NCBI GenBank assembly: GCA_023101725.1
Contig: JALJCO010007110.1
Location: forward strand, 370,754 to 434,753
From: Atherinomorus stipes
Lineage: Eukaryota; Chordata; Actinopteri; Atheriniformes; Atherinidae
Direction: 5' to 3'
DNA length: 64,000 nucleotides
Below are positions 1-11,220 of this stretch, in pieces (the first letter of the stretch is position 1; each line of letters starts with the position of its first letter). Below the pieces are notes generated by a model, which saw nothing but the letters and a program-made list of their open reading frames with translations, had not been told where the DNA came from and made no database searches. The position numbers and the translations under genes are program-made.

Positions 1-73
1 TTTTACGTTCTGTTTTTTTTTTTTTTTTTAAAATGCAGCATTGAGGAAGCAGGTCTTTATATATCATACTTAC

Positions 74-184
74 GTAAACGTAACATGGTACTGATACACC
101 GCTTCATTCTTGCATCTAATTGGGATGTGGTTTGAACCAATTGTTATCGGAGATCCTTTAGTTCCAGCTTTGTTAACTGGCTCA
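74..184 (-). CDS. piwil2: piwil2, exon just before PAZ (sixth traced exon)
   Basis: Read on the minus strand this segment has a good acceptor (TTCTTCTTAG at its right side) and a consensus donor GTAAGT at 73-68. It encodes [16 protein letters not shown] followed by [12 protein letters not shown]. The [11 protein letters not shown] stretch is the strongly conserved Piwi-family segment at the start of the N domain in vertebrate PIWIL2, so family assignment is secure. It enters in phase 2 (one base completes an Arg codon from the previous exon) and leaves in phase 2, 111 bases in all. The gene continues beyond position 1; the PAZ, MID and PIWI slicer domains are not in this window. Piwil2 binds piRNAs in germ cells and drives the ping-pong cycle that cleaves transposon RNA. 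Confidence 0.92.
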
Positions 185-622
185 CTAAGAAGAAAATATA
201 AATACACAGAAAGATGACTTCTCCAAAGTTCATGAATCAAAATGTAAAACTCTTCTGTACAACATGAGAATAAAGCTTTGTAACTTGTCTTGTGCCTGTG
301 AAATGTTACACTTGATCATGCAACAAAGGCCTCCTTACATCTGACATGCAGGAGTACTCTGAGCTGTGGGAAATTATCAGTATCCAATGTCCAGCCACAA
401 AACTTTGCTTTGGTTGACAAGCATCTTTCAGTGAGTAACTTGTGTGAGGCTAAAACTCTCCATGTTTCCATGCTCAAACAGCTGAGTGGCATTTAAAAGG
501 AGGGGAACAAATGTCAAAGTAATGAGTGATTCACATCTCATGTCTCGGTTTGGGTTGCCACTGCCTCCAAGATATAAAATCAAAAAGAAAAAACAAAACA
601 AAACAAAAAAAATAATACATAC

Positions 623-713
623 CGCATGACCTCCATTACCAGCTCCTTCTTTGCTGGTCCAACAGTTGAAAGGGGAGTGGTGTCTTGACTGGTGAGGACA
701 GGAGCCACAGTTC
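623..713 (-). CDS. piwil2: piwil2, fifth traced exon
   Basis: A 91-base exon with acceptor CTCTGAAG and donor CG/GTATGT. It reads TVAPVLTSQDTTPLSTV then GPAKKELVMEVMR. Entry phase 1 and exit phase 2 match the exons on either side exactly, which is the main support. The KKELVMEV stretch sits where mammalian PIWIL2 has its KEKELIVKQGSKG segment just before the conserved N domain. The rest is the low-complexity, poorly conserved linker typical of Piwi N-termini. Confidence 0.85.
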
Positions 714-942
714 CTTCAGAGCATTTGCATTTAATTAGACATACTGACTTAATATCATCCCTATGCATTTATGAAATTTGGGATTTTTTGTATATGATAA
801 ACAAGAAGGTGCACATAGCCATCTATGAATAGTGCTGTCAATGTAATTTTAGGTCCATTTCCCCCACACATTTGTGGGGTCACATCTAGCAGAAGGAAAC
901 ATTCTATTTTTGCATCTGTCAACAATTCTCAAGTTTCATTAC

Positions 943-1115
943 CTGTTTGCTTTGGGTGTTGAGCTGTTTCCAGCTGTGGTGTTGGAGAAATGGACTTGAT
1001 CTGACCTGGAGGAAAAGGAGGAAATGGAACATGTCCTCTGCCCATCCCAGGTTGTGGCATCGCTGCTCTTCCTACCCCCACCATCATTGGAAGGGACACA
1101 ATTTGGCCATGGAAA
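943..1115 (-). CDS. piwil2: piwil2, fourth traced exon (Met/Pro/GR-rich linker)
   Basis: A 173-base exon with acceptor CATCTGTTACAG after a pyrimidine-rich run and donor ACAG/GTAATG. It enters in phase 2 and exits in phase 1, both matching neighbours. It encodes a linker with GVGRAAMPQPGMGRGHV and a Phe/Pro-rich run (PFPPFPPGQI). The GR and GRG motifs are the sort that are symmetrically dimethylated in Piwi N-termini and bound by Tudor-domain proteins; that role is family knowledge, not visible here. Confidence 0.82.
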
Positions 1116-1261
1116 CTGTAACAGATGAAAGGCCAACAGTAGCCAGGGTTGAACACTGTTTCTATTTTGACAAAGAGAGATACTGTAAAGCTTGAGGGGA
1201 GTTATATTCCCTTATATTAACATAATAATGCATACCGCATCTTCAATTGACTATGGCCTAC

Positions 1262-1373
1262 CTGCTCCCTCTACCCATTTCTCCAGGTTTACCAGCGCTC
1301 TCTGCAGTGCTCAAGGCAGCTAAAGGGGAAACTTGTACCCTTGCATCTCCTGAATCTCCAGTTGCTCCTCTTC
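1262..1373 (-). CDS. piwil2: piwil2, third traced exon
   Basis: A 112-base exon with acceptor TTTTATTCTAG and donor AGCAG/GTAGGC. It encodes GRGATGDSGDARVQVSP and ends GEMGRGS, joining the next exon through a split Ser codon (AG/T). Two GRG motifs continue the arginine-glycine pattern of the N-terminus. It enters in phase 1, which constrains the donor of the exon upstream at 13.56 kb. It lies at the downstream edge of a 12 kb repeat-filled intron, and the outer transposon of that intron starts only 65 bases away, at 1438. Confidence 0.8.
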
Positions 1374-1865
1374 CTAGAATAAAATATAACTTTATGCAAC
1401 AAAACATGCACACAAAAGAAAAACTAAAAAACATCTGAAGGCCCATTTATGCCCAACGCAGAAGACAGATGTGCAGACTGACGGACAGTTTCATTCGTCG
1501 TCTGGGGCTGGGAACCACTAGGTGCCTCACGAGTCATGATATAATACTATCACGATATTTTGCCTATGATAACGATAATATCACAATACAGCCATTCTGC
1601 AATTATCAATATATTGCAATAAATTCAATCTACGATACACCACAGTATGTATTCCTGAAGACATTCTTAATCTATTGACCAAAGTGAATCCATTTGAAAT
1701 GAATTACAAAATATTATCAATCAGTTGCACATAGGTGACATCAATTCATATGAAATAAGCAAAACAGTAAAACAAGGTGAACAGAGGTTCTTCTTAAAGG
1801 AGCATATGAAAAAATAAACATTTCAGTCAGTGCATTATAATCTCAAATAACTGGGTAATCTATAG

Positions 1866-2330
1866 CCCCGTTTCCACCAGCAGGTCTGGGTCGAGTTGGG
1901 CTGGATCGATTCAAGTTTTTTTGCTTCTCCACAGATAAAAACTGGGACAGGTACCCTTATATCTGACCTGGCCTACTTTTTTGGTACCCTTCGGTAGGGG
2001 TAGAGATCCAACTGATCTGGACCAAAGAGGTGGAGCTAGCACACAGCAATCCGTTGATTCGTTGAAAAATCTCACTTCCCGCGTGACTCGGTGTAAAAAC
2101 AAAGCAGGGGTGACTCCTTCGTTTCTGTCACGTGTGATGTGGTGCTTTGGTTAAAAGGTGCTGCACGGCAATGATGTCAGGCCATCACGTAGCAGCACTA
2201 TCCGGTTAATACTCCTCCTCCAGGGTAAGGGGACAGTTTGCTGTGGGGATGCAATGTGAAATCAACATATCCGTACCAAAACCCACCCATCCAGCCAAGC
2301 CCGACCCAGACCCACAGGTGGGAACAGTGC
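1866..2330. mobile_element. MITE with about 40-bp imperfect inverted ends
   Basis: The left end (CCGTTTCCACCAGCAGGTCT, then a GGGTCG...GGCTGGAT stretch) is mirrored at the right end (ATCCAGCC...CGACCCAGACC, CACAGGTGGGAACAG). No open frame of note lies inside. Nested in the outer element at 1438-4781. Flanking AT-rich simple sequence with repeated cgatat motifs at 1535-1600 and 2525-2610 suggests it landed in another decayed repeat. Confidence 0.6.
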
Positions 2331-2843
2331 TTATGAAAACCTAAACACACATTTCAATTTGTACTTTACATCATGTCTACAGTTTAACCTGAACCTGCAG
2401 ACTGCACATAGATATCAGTGCTAATGCAGGGACTTTTCATGCTGGACCGTTGCAGATAGAACAACGAAATCTCGCGAGATCTCACTGTTGTCTTACAAAA
2501 TCTCACAAGATTTCGTTAGTAAAAAATATCGACAGTGTTTTTTTTTTTTAATATAGATATATCACAACATGAAATATCACGATATTTCAGTGTATTGATA
2601 TTTTGTCACACCCCCACTGTCGTCTGTGTTGGTTATGCATGTAATTTGGTGCGTTTTCAAGGGGCTTGTTGGTCCATCACTCAATGCAGAAGACGGAGCA
2701 ATACCACCGGAAACGGCGGGTTAAAGTGTTGAGTTGTGCAGCTGATATGCAGCCAGTAAAAGGAACAAACCAGAGAAGAACACAAACAACACAAAAACTG
2801 CCTGAGAAAGAAGACGCCAAAAAAAACAAGAGAACATCTGTAG

Positions 2844-4555
2844 CAGGGCTCCAGACTGCGACCAAAAATTTGCTCAGTGCACCTAACTTTTTTTTCTTGG
2901 TTGCACCAATGCGCCTAACATTGCAGGTGCAGGTGAACGATTTTCTTCAAATGTGTCTTTTCTGTGTCTATTTCCCTCCTAATGCAGCTCGAAGAATAAC
3001 GCGAGCGAGTCTTAATCTCCAACTGGCTCTGATCCACCCTGAACACACGAACGCAGTGTTGCTCTTTAGTTTGAAATAAAGACCAGCGGGTCCTAGTTGG
3101 TGTCGTTCTTCTGGTGTGAAGAACGACACCACCGAGACCCGCGGAAATAATCAATTGTATAACGTGGAATATGGTGCATTATGCTTCTATGTGGTTGTCA
3201 TCAACTATCTTCATGAATTTAAGTTTTGTCTGAGTGACATGAAGCAGAAAGCCGGATGAGCGTGGATGCGCCATGACGCTCCAAACTCCGTTTGTATGAC
3301 ATCACCTTACCTCCAAAGTCCTGTTCCAGGTCCAGTTTAAGGCTACCGACCTGCACCCATCTGAATCTGTTTTGATGATGACCAAACCCGACCCATTTCC
3401 ATGGTTATCTGCCGGTCAAATCTGGACCTGACCCGTGGATGTAGGCTAGAACCCGCGACCCGACCGGTTTAAACATTAACTGTAACCACCCCCCCCGTCC
3501 CTCCTTCATTGAGTCAGATACTTTTCTTTATTTGTTCTATTATCTAATGTGTTCTAGAGGTTATTTAATAGTAATAATAAAGAAATCCAACTCTAATGAG
3601 CTCTAGGATCTGAAAGAGAAGTGAGGGATGGGTGATACCGAAATTTTTCATGTCGATACGAATCCAGTAGTTGATGGTACTTTTTTTCATTGATACCAAT
3701 ACCGATACCTTTGGCCCCTTTAAAAAAAAGCCCTCATGATTGCAGTTTGCATTAATATCTTGAATCCAAGAACAGTATTAGATATAAGTAAACCTTGAGA
3801 AACAATTATATTGATGAAGAAATTAAACAAAAATTAAATTAAAAACTTCTTTCAGTCATCATAACTTAAGCACAGGTTAAGATTATTAAATGTTTTCAGT
3901 GGAAAATGTTCAAATATACAATTTAATCATAATATCATAAATTTACCAAAACATAATGTGCAGTAACCTGCATTAAAGTACTGGAAGATACCAAAACATC
4001 ATCACTAACAGTAGCAGCATCATCATAACTTCTGATAGGCTACCACCATCATGTTATACAGAAGCTACAATCTGGCTGCTTTCACATTTCATTTCTAAAA
4101 CTCTCAGATGTGGAAATAAAATTCATATTTTGTATCTGTACAGTGGTATCGGAATACTCAAAAAAAATATCTATTTAGATATTTTATCTGGCTGGTATTG
4201 AAGTAGCGACTCCAGGGTACTGATATGCCCATCCTGAAGCTTCACAGCCTCAAGACATTTCAGTTTGAAATGTTTAGTTTCATGAAAATCAATGAAGCTT
4301 CCGCCTAAATTTTTTTTTTTCTACTAACATTAAAGATGAACAGTTTTCTAAACCTCATTATTATTCATAATAACTTTAATAACCATCACTGTCTATGTAA
4401 AATTATTAAAAGAAACTCCTTAAACTGGATTAAAATGAGCTGCATACAGCGATTCTGGAAACATTGAGGTGCACCTAAACTTTTTGCTGGTGCACCCAAA
4501 TTACAAAGTTAGGCGCACCAGTGCAACCAGTGCTGAAAGTTAGTCTGGAGCCCTG
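2844..4555. mobile_element. hAT-like element flanked by 5-bp duplication TGTAG
   Basis: Begins CAGGGCTCCAGACT and ends AGTCTGGAGCCCTG, a perfect 14-bp terminal inverted repeat with weaker symmetry running further in (GTTGCACCAATGCGCC and its partner near 4510). The identical pentamer TGTAG lies immediately outside both ends (2839-2843 and 4556-4560), fitting hAT families with 5-bp target duplications. No intact transposase is present; another MITE (3625-4235) is nested inside. Confidence 0.75.
3625..4235. mobile_element. Nested MITE, GGGATGGGTGATACC ends
   Basis: Starts GGGATGGGTGATACCG and ends with the imperfect mirror GGTACTGATATGCCCATCC. The interior is AT-rich with repeated GATACC / GGTATC motifs and no coding capacity. 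This end type is common among fish hAT-like MITEs (family knowledge). It sits within the element at 2844-4555. Confidence 0.55.
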
Positions 4556-4964
4556 TGTAGGCATGGTTTTGAGAGGCTGTTCAAGTGTGTCCGAAAATAC
4601 ACTCATCTACGACATCACATTGCCAGGGCACGTGAACAGGCAGCACTGCCGCCTAGCGGACAAACTTGTTTACGAACCATGGAAATGCAGAAGATGCATG
4701 GAAGTATGAAGGATGCCACACAGGGCAATGCATGAAACCGATGTCACCATTTACGTACATAAGGAAGCATAAATGGGCCTTAAGTCCCCTTCCGTTACCC
4801 TCCCAATAACAACAGGCAAAGTAAAAAAAATATTCACTGCTGATGACGAAAGGCTAATTCAGACCATCTCTCTCGAAACTCTCTCTTGCTAGCATAAGAG
4901 AGAGTTTCAAGTTCATACAAATATTTATGTTTTCAAGTATTTGTCTCTTTTTTTGTCCCCTGTA

Positions 4965-5048
4965 GTATCGAAAATGGTATCGAGTATCGAATATTTTTTT
5001 AGATATCGATATCGAGTTTGAAATTTTAGTATCGTGACAACCCTATTA
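4965..5048. repeat. Single decayed MITE end (GTATCG...GTGACAACCCTA)
   Basis: A run of GTATCGA motifs followed by ATCGTGACAACCCTATT, the usual right end of fish elements that begin AATAGGGTTGTCACGAT. No partner end was found nearby, so it is a fragment. The preceding 4790-4960 has nothing I can identify. Confidence 0.4.
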
Positions 5049-5049
5049 G

Positions 5050-5694
5050 AGTCCCATTAAGTTTCTCTGTAGATACTCTTGGAATCATACCACCCCATAT
5101 GAATTCTCTAATATGCTTTTTTAAAGACTTAATAAAGCTAAGTGGCAAAGAAGTCAGCAAACAGTAAATGATATTAGTCTTGGAAGTACATTCCTTTTAC
5201 AATCTATTCAGCCAATCTAAGTCACAGGCCAATGTGTCCCATTTCTTGTGATAATTTCTCTTTATTTTGACAAAGTAGTAGTGATTGATTACATTTAAAC
5301 AGATTTTTTAAATTATTCACGGTGATTCCAAGGTATTCCATGAACTTTAAAGACCATCTTAACACACTTCTTTGTTGATATTTTGCATAGTAAAATTGCG
5401 ATTTTAGTTAGTAGACTTAACCCCCCCCCCCCGGAGTTCACTTTATATCCTGTCACAAAAAGAGTAAAACTAATTCTGCAAGGTAGTCAAATGGATTTGT
5501 TAAGTATAAAATTATGTCATCTGCCACAGGATTAATTTTATGTATTGTCTAACCTACTTTTGCACCTCATCTCTGGATTTTGACTGACAATCTCAGCCAA
5601 AGGCTCAGTAACAAGACAAAGAGTCCAGGGAATAAAGGACATCCTTGTCTGCTAGATCTGCTGAAAAAGAACACTGCGGATATTTGTCCATTAG
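5050..5694 (-). pseudogene. L1-type LINE reverse transcriptase remnant (3' portion)
   Basis: Read on the minus strand, 5694 downward gives TNGQISAVFFFSRSSRQGCP, the L1 reverse-transcriptase stretch ahead of the RQGCPLSP motif. Further on, near 5530-5500, ADDIILYLTNP is the catalytic (Y)ADD box. The frame is broken by stops and frameshifts and a 12-base C run at 5421. The hAT element at 5695-9433 cuts this LINE in two; the 5' part resumes at 9434. Confidence 0.8.
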
Positions 5695-6819
5695 CAGGGC
5701 TCCAGATTGATACCTATTAGGTCGCATATGCGACTTAATTTCTTAAGGTAGCACCAGTGCGACTTGCGACAGAAAGAGAAAGAGCGAAAACAATACTCCC
5801 TGCCACAGCCCTGAGACATGGGCAGCTGTGCTGGCGCATTAATGCATGTTGTGATTGATGGTTGGGTCATATCATACTGTTCACGGTAATACTGGTGTAA
5901 CGTTAGGGAAATAGGAAAATGAAATATAATAATAGAATATGGGTGAATCGCTATGCGCACTGCCATTGTTTTGATACTGTCAAACACACGTGCAGCCAGC
6001 CTGGCAGTGACAAGGAGGAGGAGGAGGAATGCTACAGCAGCGCATAAACTTAAAAGGTATAGTCCAAAGTTCCCCCCATAAAAAATAAACGTTAGACTTG
6101 AGCAAGTGAAATCCATCTCAAAACCCCCCTTTGGGCCTCTGCTCCCATGTCGTGGTGTGCTTGAACGCAACTCTCTCTCCCTCTGCCTGTAATTCGCTCT
6201 TTTGTATTGTTTTGGTCTGGTCGGGATGTTTCTGGGTGGAATTTCTATTTATATCGGCAGCCAATGACAGAGCTAAGAGCATGACGCTGTGTGGAAATAA
6301 GCTCATGATTGGAGCAGACGTGACGTCAGTCACTCGAACTCTCGAAGTCCGAGTGATCATTCAGTACTTCTCCTAGAAACGCTCTGCTTATATAAATATG
6401 ATCACGTTCTGCTCAGAGACTGATTATGTTGAATCATGTTTGCTAGAACAAGGAAACATGGAATAAATGCAGGACAAAGGCCAAAGTTCTCCAGCTGATA
6501 TACTGTACATGGTTCTGCTCAGGATATGCAGCCCATTTCCACTAGCAAGGACTGACACTGTGCATTTTATACAAAGTTATAAAATTATAAAAACAAAGTT
6601 ATAAAAAAAATATCATTTAGAACTTTAATACACATCAGAAGCAACTGCTTGATAAAGTGAAAAAGAAATTGTACAATTTCATTTGCACAAATCTGTGCAA
6701 TTTTCAAGTATTTTGTCTCGTGTCAATCATATCAGTTATATATCATTATCGTAATCAAGGGAGTGGGTAGCCTATTGGTAGCGTTGTGGGCTTTGGCGCG
6801 GAGGACCCTGGTTGGAGTC

Positions 6820-8830
6820 TAGAGCCCTATGAAATCCGTTTTATTCCGTTTAAATTTTTCCCATTTTCAGTGTTTTTCTGTTTTTAATTTTTGAGAATTC
6901 CATTTTTATTAATTTTACACAAATTTAAACACCAATACAGTGTATAAAACAATTAAATTTAGCCAATTAATGCCGTTATAATTACTAACTTGAATGCTTT
7001 CACGCTTTTAAACATATTTAAGGCAAAAACATGGCAGAAGTTTATACAAACAAAAAAAGAAAATGCCGATAGTAAATAATACATAATTCAGAACAGTACT
7101 ACTTCACAGATGGTGGTCCACACCAAAGACCATAAGAAACATGTCCGGGTTAGATCACTGGACACACAGGCTAATAATCATGGGGAAACGTCCTGTTTTC
7201 TGCTGCTTTGAAACCGCGTCCATCCAGAGCAGAGCGGATGGAAGTAGGTCAGTCGATAGAAAGCAAAGTTGATCTAGCCAGTTTTTTAAATAAAACACTT
7301 TGTGCAGACTCTGGATCACGTTTTACTCTGAAACATCAGCGTTGCGTCCAAACTTGCGGCACCAAGCCGTCAGCTGAGAGAATCTCACTTTACACTACGT
7401 GGCACCTGGATGACGAGATGTTCACGGGCTATAGTTTAATTCACCAGTAGATGCACAACAAACCAAGAAAGGTGATCACACAAAGAGCAAACGCTTGGTA
7501 CACAGGTTGGTCTGGCTAAATAACCAAGAGGAAAGCTGGCGAAGCCGCCCCGCGGTAGCCTGGTACACCAGCCTGACTAACGCCATGTATGAGATACACG
7601 GCAAGTCAGTCTGGATTCCCTCTGCTGGAGACTGATTTCCAATGCGAGACGAGAGGCGGGACTAACAGGGGGAAGTGAACCGGAGAGAACCAATCAGAGG
7701 TGACTGTAGCTGGCGTAGTTCGGCACTCTGTTGCTAACTTTACACGTTGTTTTCCCCTCTCTATTTAATGTAATTTTCTTGTATATATTAACATAGAATG
7801 TTTGGTTTTATTATTATAAATACTAAGTTACATGTCAGCATTGTTTATTGCCGAACTACTAATATGAGAAAGCGTTTGTGTCGCACGTCATGTGACTATG
7901 ACCTGAAGCTGTTAGTTAAGCACCAAAACAGAGCAGAAACAGCAGTGGAGACGTCGGAGGAGTTTTACGTTCTGTTAAAGGCCTCCTTCCACTGAAAACC
8001 CATTTAACTTGCTCCTTCTGAAATACGGAGGGTTTCCCCTTGTTTACTTACACATGCTGACTTGCTAGCGTTGCGTTGCCCCCAGTCGACTGTGCTTCCT
8101 CATCACAGAAACAATACGAAGAGAAGAGCGAATCGGGAACAGCCTCACAGTTCTACGTCAGATTGCAAATAGCGGATCCCACGTGGGGTTTATATCTGTC
8201 CATTGGAAGGCAGGTAACCCTCCACTACACACTAGAAGTAAAGACGGCACGACTGTAGCTTCGGAGTTGGGAAGCTAATTAGCTAACTGTTTGTTAGCAT
8301 GGCGGAACAAACTTGTCTGTCGGCTCTATTTCCTGTCTGTAGCGAAATAAGAGCGGAAGGCGGAGCTTCCTTCATACACTGACGGGAGCCAGCCAATCAG
8401 ACGGAAATTCATGAGAAGGACCCGGAAAAGCCTGCCGTTGGACCACAAGCCTCTCTTCTAGTATACAAATACAGCTGGATACTAAGCAACCAGAAGGTTT
8501 TTTTAAACAGAAACGATGCAGAATGCATTCAATAATAATGGAGAACACAGAAATATTAATGAAATGACCATGGAAGTACAACTTTAATAATTCTACTGCT
8601 GTGCTGTGATTGGTCACGGGGGGGGGGGGGGGGGGGAGAGGGGGTGTGGGTGCACTCTGCAGCCTAGTGACCCCCCCCCCCTTGGAGCATTTTTCCAGGC
8701 AAAGCTTTCCCTTTTTATAAAGAAAAAAATTTTTTTTGGCAATCGTGGCTCATTTCCGTGGCATTCCGTGTTTATAATAAATTCCGTTTTTAATGTTCAA
8801 TTCCGTGATTCCGGATTTCATAGGGCTCTA
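6820..8830. mobile_element. hAT-like element with TAGAGCCCTATGAAATCCG ends
   Basis: Both ends carry TAGAGCCCTATGAAATCCG as perfect inverted repeats of 19 bp, followed by AT-rich subterminal sequence with spaced ATTCCG / CGGAAT motifs. The 6-bp border sequence is GGAGTC on the left and AGAGTC on the right, a probable 6-bp target duplication with one change. A 613-bp MITE (7975-8587) is nested inside, along with G and C runs at 8619 and 8671. Confidence 0.7.
7975..8587. mobile_element. TTAA-flanked MITE, copy 1
   Basis: Begins TTAAAGGCCTCCTTCCACTG and ends CCATGGAAGTACAACTTTAA. TTAA at both borders with short TIRs fits a piggyBac-mobilised MITE. A second copy in the same orientation lies at 10345-10956, clearly homologous along its length with scattered substitutions. 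No convincing coding frame. Confidence 0.75.
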
Positions 8831-9433
8831 AGAGTCCCCAACAAGACCCCTAGGTGAACCACTGTGGACCCCTGAGCAAGGTCCTTAACCCCACCAACTG
8901 CACCCCGGGCGCTTTAAGTAGCAGCACACTGATCTCTGGTAAGAGATGGGTAAAATGCAGAGCCCTAATTTCCCCTCGGGGATCTTACCAGTATAACAAA
9001 AAAATAAATAAAAATAAATTTGCTAATTTATATCGTGATAAATATCGCCCTGACTTGTTGATGATAAAATATTACTTTCTGGCTCAGTCCATTGAGTACC
9101 CTCTCCTCCCTCCTTCTGTCTGTCTGCACCAGTCTCTGATCAGGTGCACAGTTAGTTTAGTTGATGTCGTCTGCAGCAGTAAAAATGTATACAAATAAAG
9201 AAAAGAAATTGCAGACTAAAATATTTCTTCAAATATCAAGTTTAGGCCATTGTTATTCTTTACATTAGGAAAAATTATGGTACGTAAATTAACAACTATC
9301 ATCATTATAAAGTCATGTATTAATACCATGTTATACGAAGAAAAGGTGGGGCTACCTAATTTGTGGAGGCGCTACCAACTAAAAAGGTAGGTAGCACCAG
9401 TGCTACATGTGAAAAAGTTAGCCTGGAGCCCTG

Positions 9434-9840
9434 ATAAGGGATTATTTTTGTTTGTAATTTTCTGTATGCACAATCTGGCCTGTCAAAAGATTTTTTTTTA
9501 GCATCTAAACTTATTGCTATATTCGGTTAAGCAATGGCATTTGCTGCATAAATGTTAAATAATTGGTAAATATGTACTCTATTAGCTTAAGTTTTACTTA
9601 TCTGTTTGAAAGAGAGATGGTCGATGGGAGCATTATAGGAGATTTTCTTATGGGTCACTGTGATCATTTAGCTAATTGAAAAGCAGTCAATGAGGTAAAG
9701 AGGCTGTCTACTTCTCTGGCCAGCCTCGTTCAATTTGAACATCTCAAAACCTGATAAGAATGCAACTATGCTTGTTGAGTTTTCTGGTGATTCCAACTTG
9801 GGACTGGAATAAAGTTTTGGAAAGTTTCACTAACTTCTTT
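9434..9840 (-). pseudogene. L1-type LINE reverse transcriptase remnant (5' portion)
   Basis: Minus-strand translation near 9520-9440 gives IAISLDAKKKSFDRPD, matching the L1 reverse-transcriptase motif SLDAEKAFDR. It ends exactly where the hAT element at 5695-9433 begins, and the RQGCP and ADD motifs continue on the other side. The rest, up to about 10340, is probably the same LINE but is too decayed to read with confidence. Confidence 0.65.
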
Positions 9841-10344
9841 CGAATTATGTGCAACAGCCATGTTCAGTAAAAAACAGTTCAGTCGCAAACAGAAATGGAC
9901 CAGGAAGATGGTGTCCTGCAGCGTTTAGTTTCATTTGCAGGACATGTGAAGACTACGTGATCTGTAAAGTCCTTAAACAATGCCAAAAGCCAAATATGTG
10001 ATAAAATAGAAAAGTAACAGTTTAAATTACTGCTCCGATGTAAAAAAAAGAAAAATTGTCAGAAAACTTTAGAGATCTCCAGATAACATAACTATGAGTT
10101 ATTACCTTGGATAACTGTCCAGCATTGTAAATCCAGATATTGACGCTGCTTTCCATGTTGGCAGATAGGAGGTAATTTGGACAGTTCCCCACCCATCGGA
10201 TTAGTCTATAACTGCATGATGTATTGCACTTGAGCTTCTTTATTAACTTAGTCTATGTATATTCTCATCCCCGTGTTGTTTAAAGTCATTTTCCAAACGA
10301 AGAATTTTGATGTCTAATTCTTATATAATAATGTAACATTCTCA

Positions 10345-10956
10345 TTAAAGGCCTCCTTCCACTGAAAACCCGTTTAACTTGCTCCCTCTGAAATACGGAG
10401 TGTTTCCCCTTGTTTAATGACACATGCTGACTTGCTAGCGTTGCGTTCCCCCAGTCAACTGTGCTTTCTCATCAGAGAAACAATATGAAGAAAAGAGCGA
10501 ATCAGGAACAGCCTTGCACTTCTATGTCACATTGCAAATAGCGTATCCCACGTGGGGTTTCTATCTGTCCATTGGAAGGCAGGTAACCCTCCACTACACA
10601 CTTGAAATAAAGACAGCACGACTGTAGCTTCGGAGTTGAGAAGCTAATTAGCTAACTGTTTGTTAGCATGGAGGAACAAACTTGTTTGTCGGCTCTATTT
10701 CCTGTCTGTAACGAAATAAGAGCGGAGGGCGGAGCTTTCCTTCATACACTGATGGGAGGCAGCCAATCAGACGGAAATTCATGAGAAGGACCCGGAAAGC
10801 CTGCCGTTGGACAACAAGCCTCTCTTCTAGTATACAAATACAGCTGGATACAAAGATACCAGAAGGTTTTTTTAAACAGAAACGATGCAGAATGCATTCA
10901 ATAATAATGGAGAACACAGAAATATTAATGAAATGACCATGGAAGTACAACTTTAA
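10345..10956. mobile_element. TTAA-flanked MITE, copy 2
   Basis: Same ends as copy 1 (TTAAAGGCCTCCTTCCACTG and GGAAGTACAACTTTAA) and the same internal order, including GCTAGCGTTGCGTT, a CACGTGGGGTTT segment and CTTCTAGTATACAAATACAG. TTAA borders are intact. Small differences from copy 1 (single-base changes and short indels) show the two copies diverged after separate insertion. Confidence 0.75.
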
Positions 10957-11220
10957 GGATTAAGCTCAAGGAGTTGTCGCATCTTTCTCAGTGCCCCAGG
11001 TTTGTTTTTTTTGCAACTAAAATGAGAGACAGTGTGATTAAATTTTTTCCCCCAATCGTGCATGTGCGACCAATAAATTTGCTGTTTAAAAAAAAAAAAA
11101 AAAGAATAAATTTACTGAATATATTTGTTGCTGACAGAATTACTGGTCAGTAAAGGCGCATACCGGTTCCATGTGCACCACCTCTGGCGCTAAGCACAGC
11201 TGTTTTAGTTCGCAGTTATT

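Larger units (their letters stand above)
1438..4781. mobile_element. Outer DNA transposon with 15-bp perfect inverted ends
   Basis: AAGGCCCATTTATGC at 1438-1452 is repeated as its exact reverse complement at 4767-4781. Both ends are followed inward by similar text (a CAGAAGA... motif next to the left end, GCAGAAGATGCATGG near the right). No transposase frame survives. The interior is occupied by younger insertions (1866-2330, 2844-4555). The superfamily is not certain; the length and end type would fit a Harbinger- or hAT-like non-autonomous element, and I could not identify a clean target duplication. Confidence 0.6.
6757..9015 (+). repeat. tRNA-derived SINE split in two by a transposon
   Basis: Left half about 6757-6819 carries GTAGCGTTGTGGGCTTTGGC and GACCCTGGTTGGAGTC, resembling tRNA A and B boxes. 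Right half 8831-9015 continues AGAGTCCCCAACAAGACCCC through to a GGATCTTACCAGTATAAC tail and an (AAAT)n-like run. The hAT-like element at 6820-8830 lies between, with GGAGTC/AGAGTC repeated at its borders. Confidence 0.6.
5695..9433. mobile_element. hAT-like element (same family as 2844-4555), 3.7 kb
   Basis: Starts CAGGGCTCCAG at 5695 and ends CTGGAGCCCTG at 9433. The flanks ATTAG (left) and ATAAG (right) look like a 5-bp target duplication with one change. Subterminal text (GCACCAGTGCGAC... and GTAGCACCAGTGCTAC) is related to that of 2844-4555. It inserted into an L1 LINE and was later hit itself by a SINE, a second hAT-like element and a TTAA-type MITE. No intact transposase frame. Confidence 0.75.

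Noticed and set aside
3061..3145. Inverted GAACGACACC / GGTGTCGTTC pair as a regulatory hairpin
   Set aside because: A short stem (about 15 bp) inside a hAT-like element, best explained as part of that repeat.
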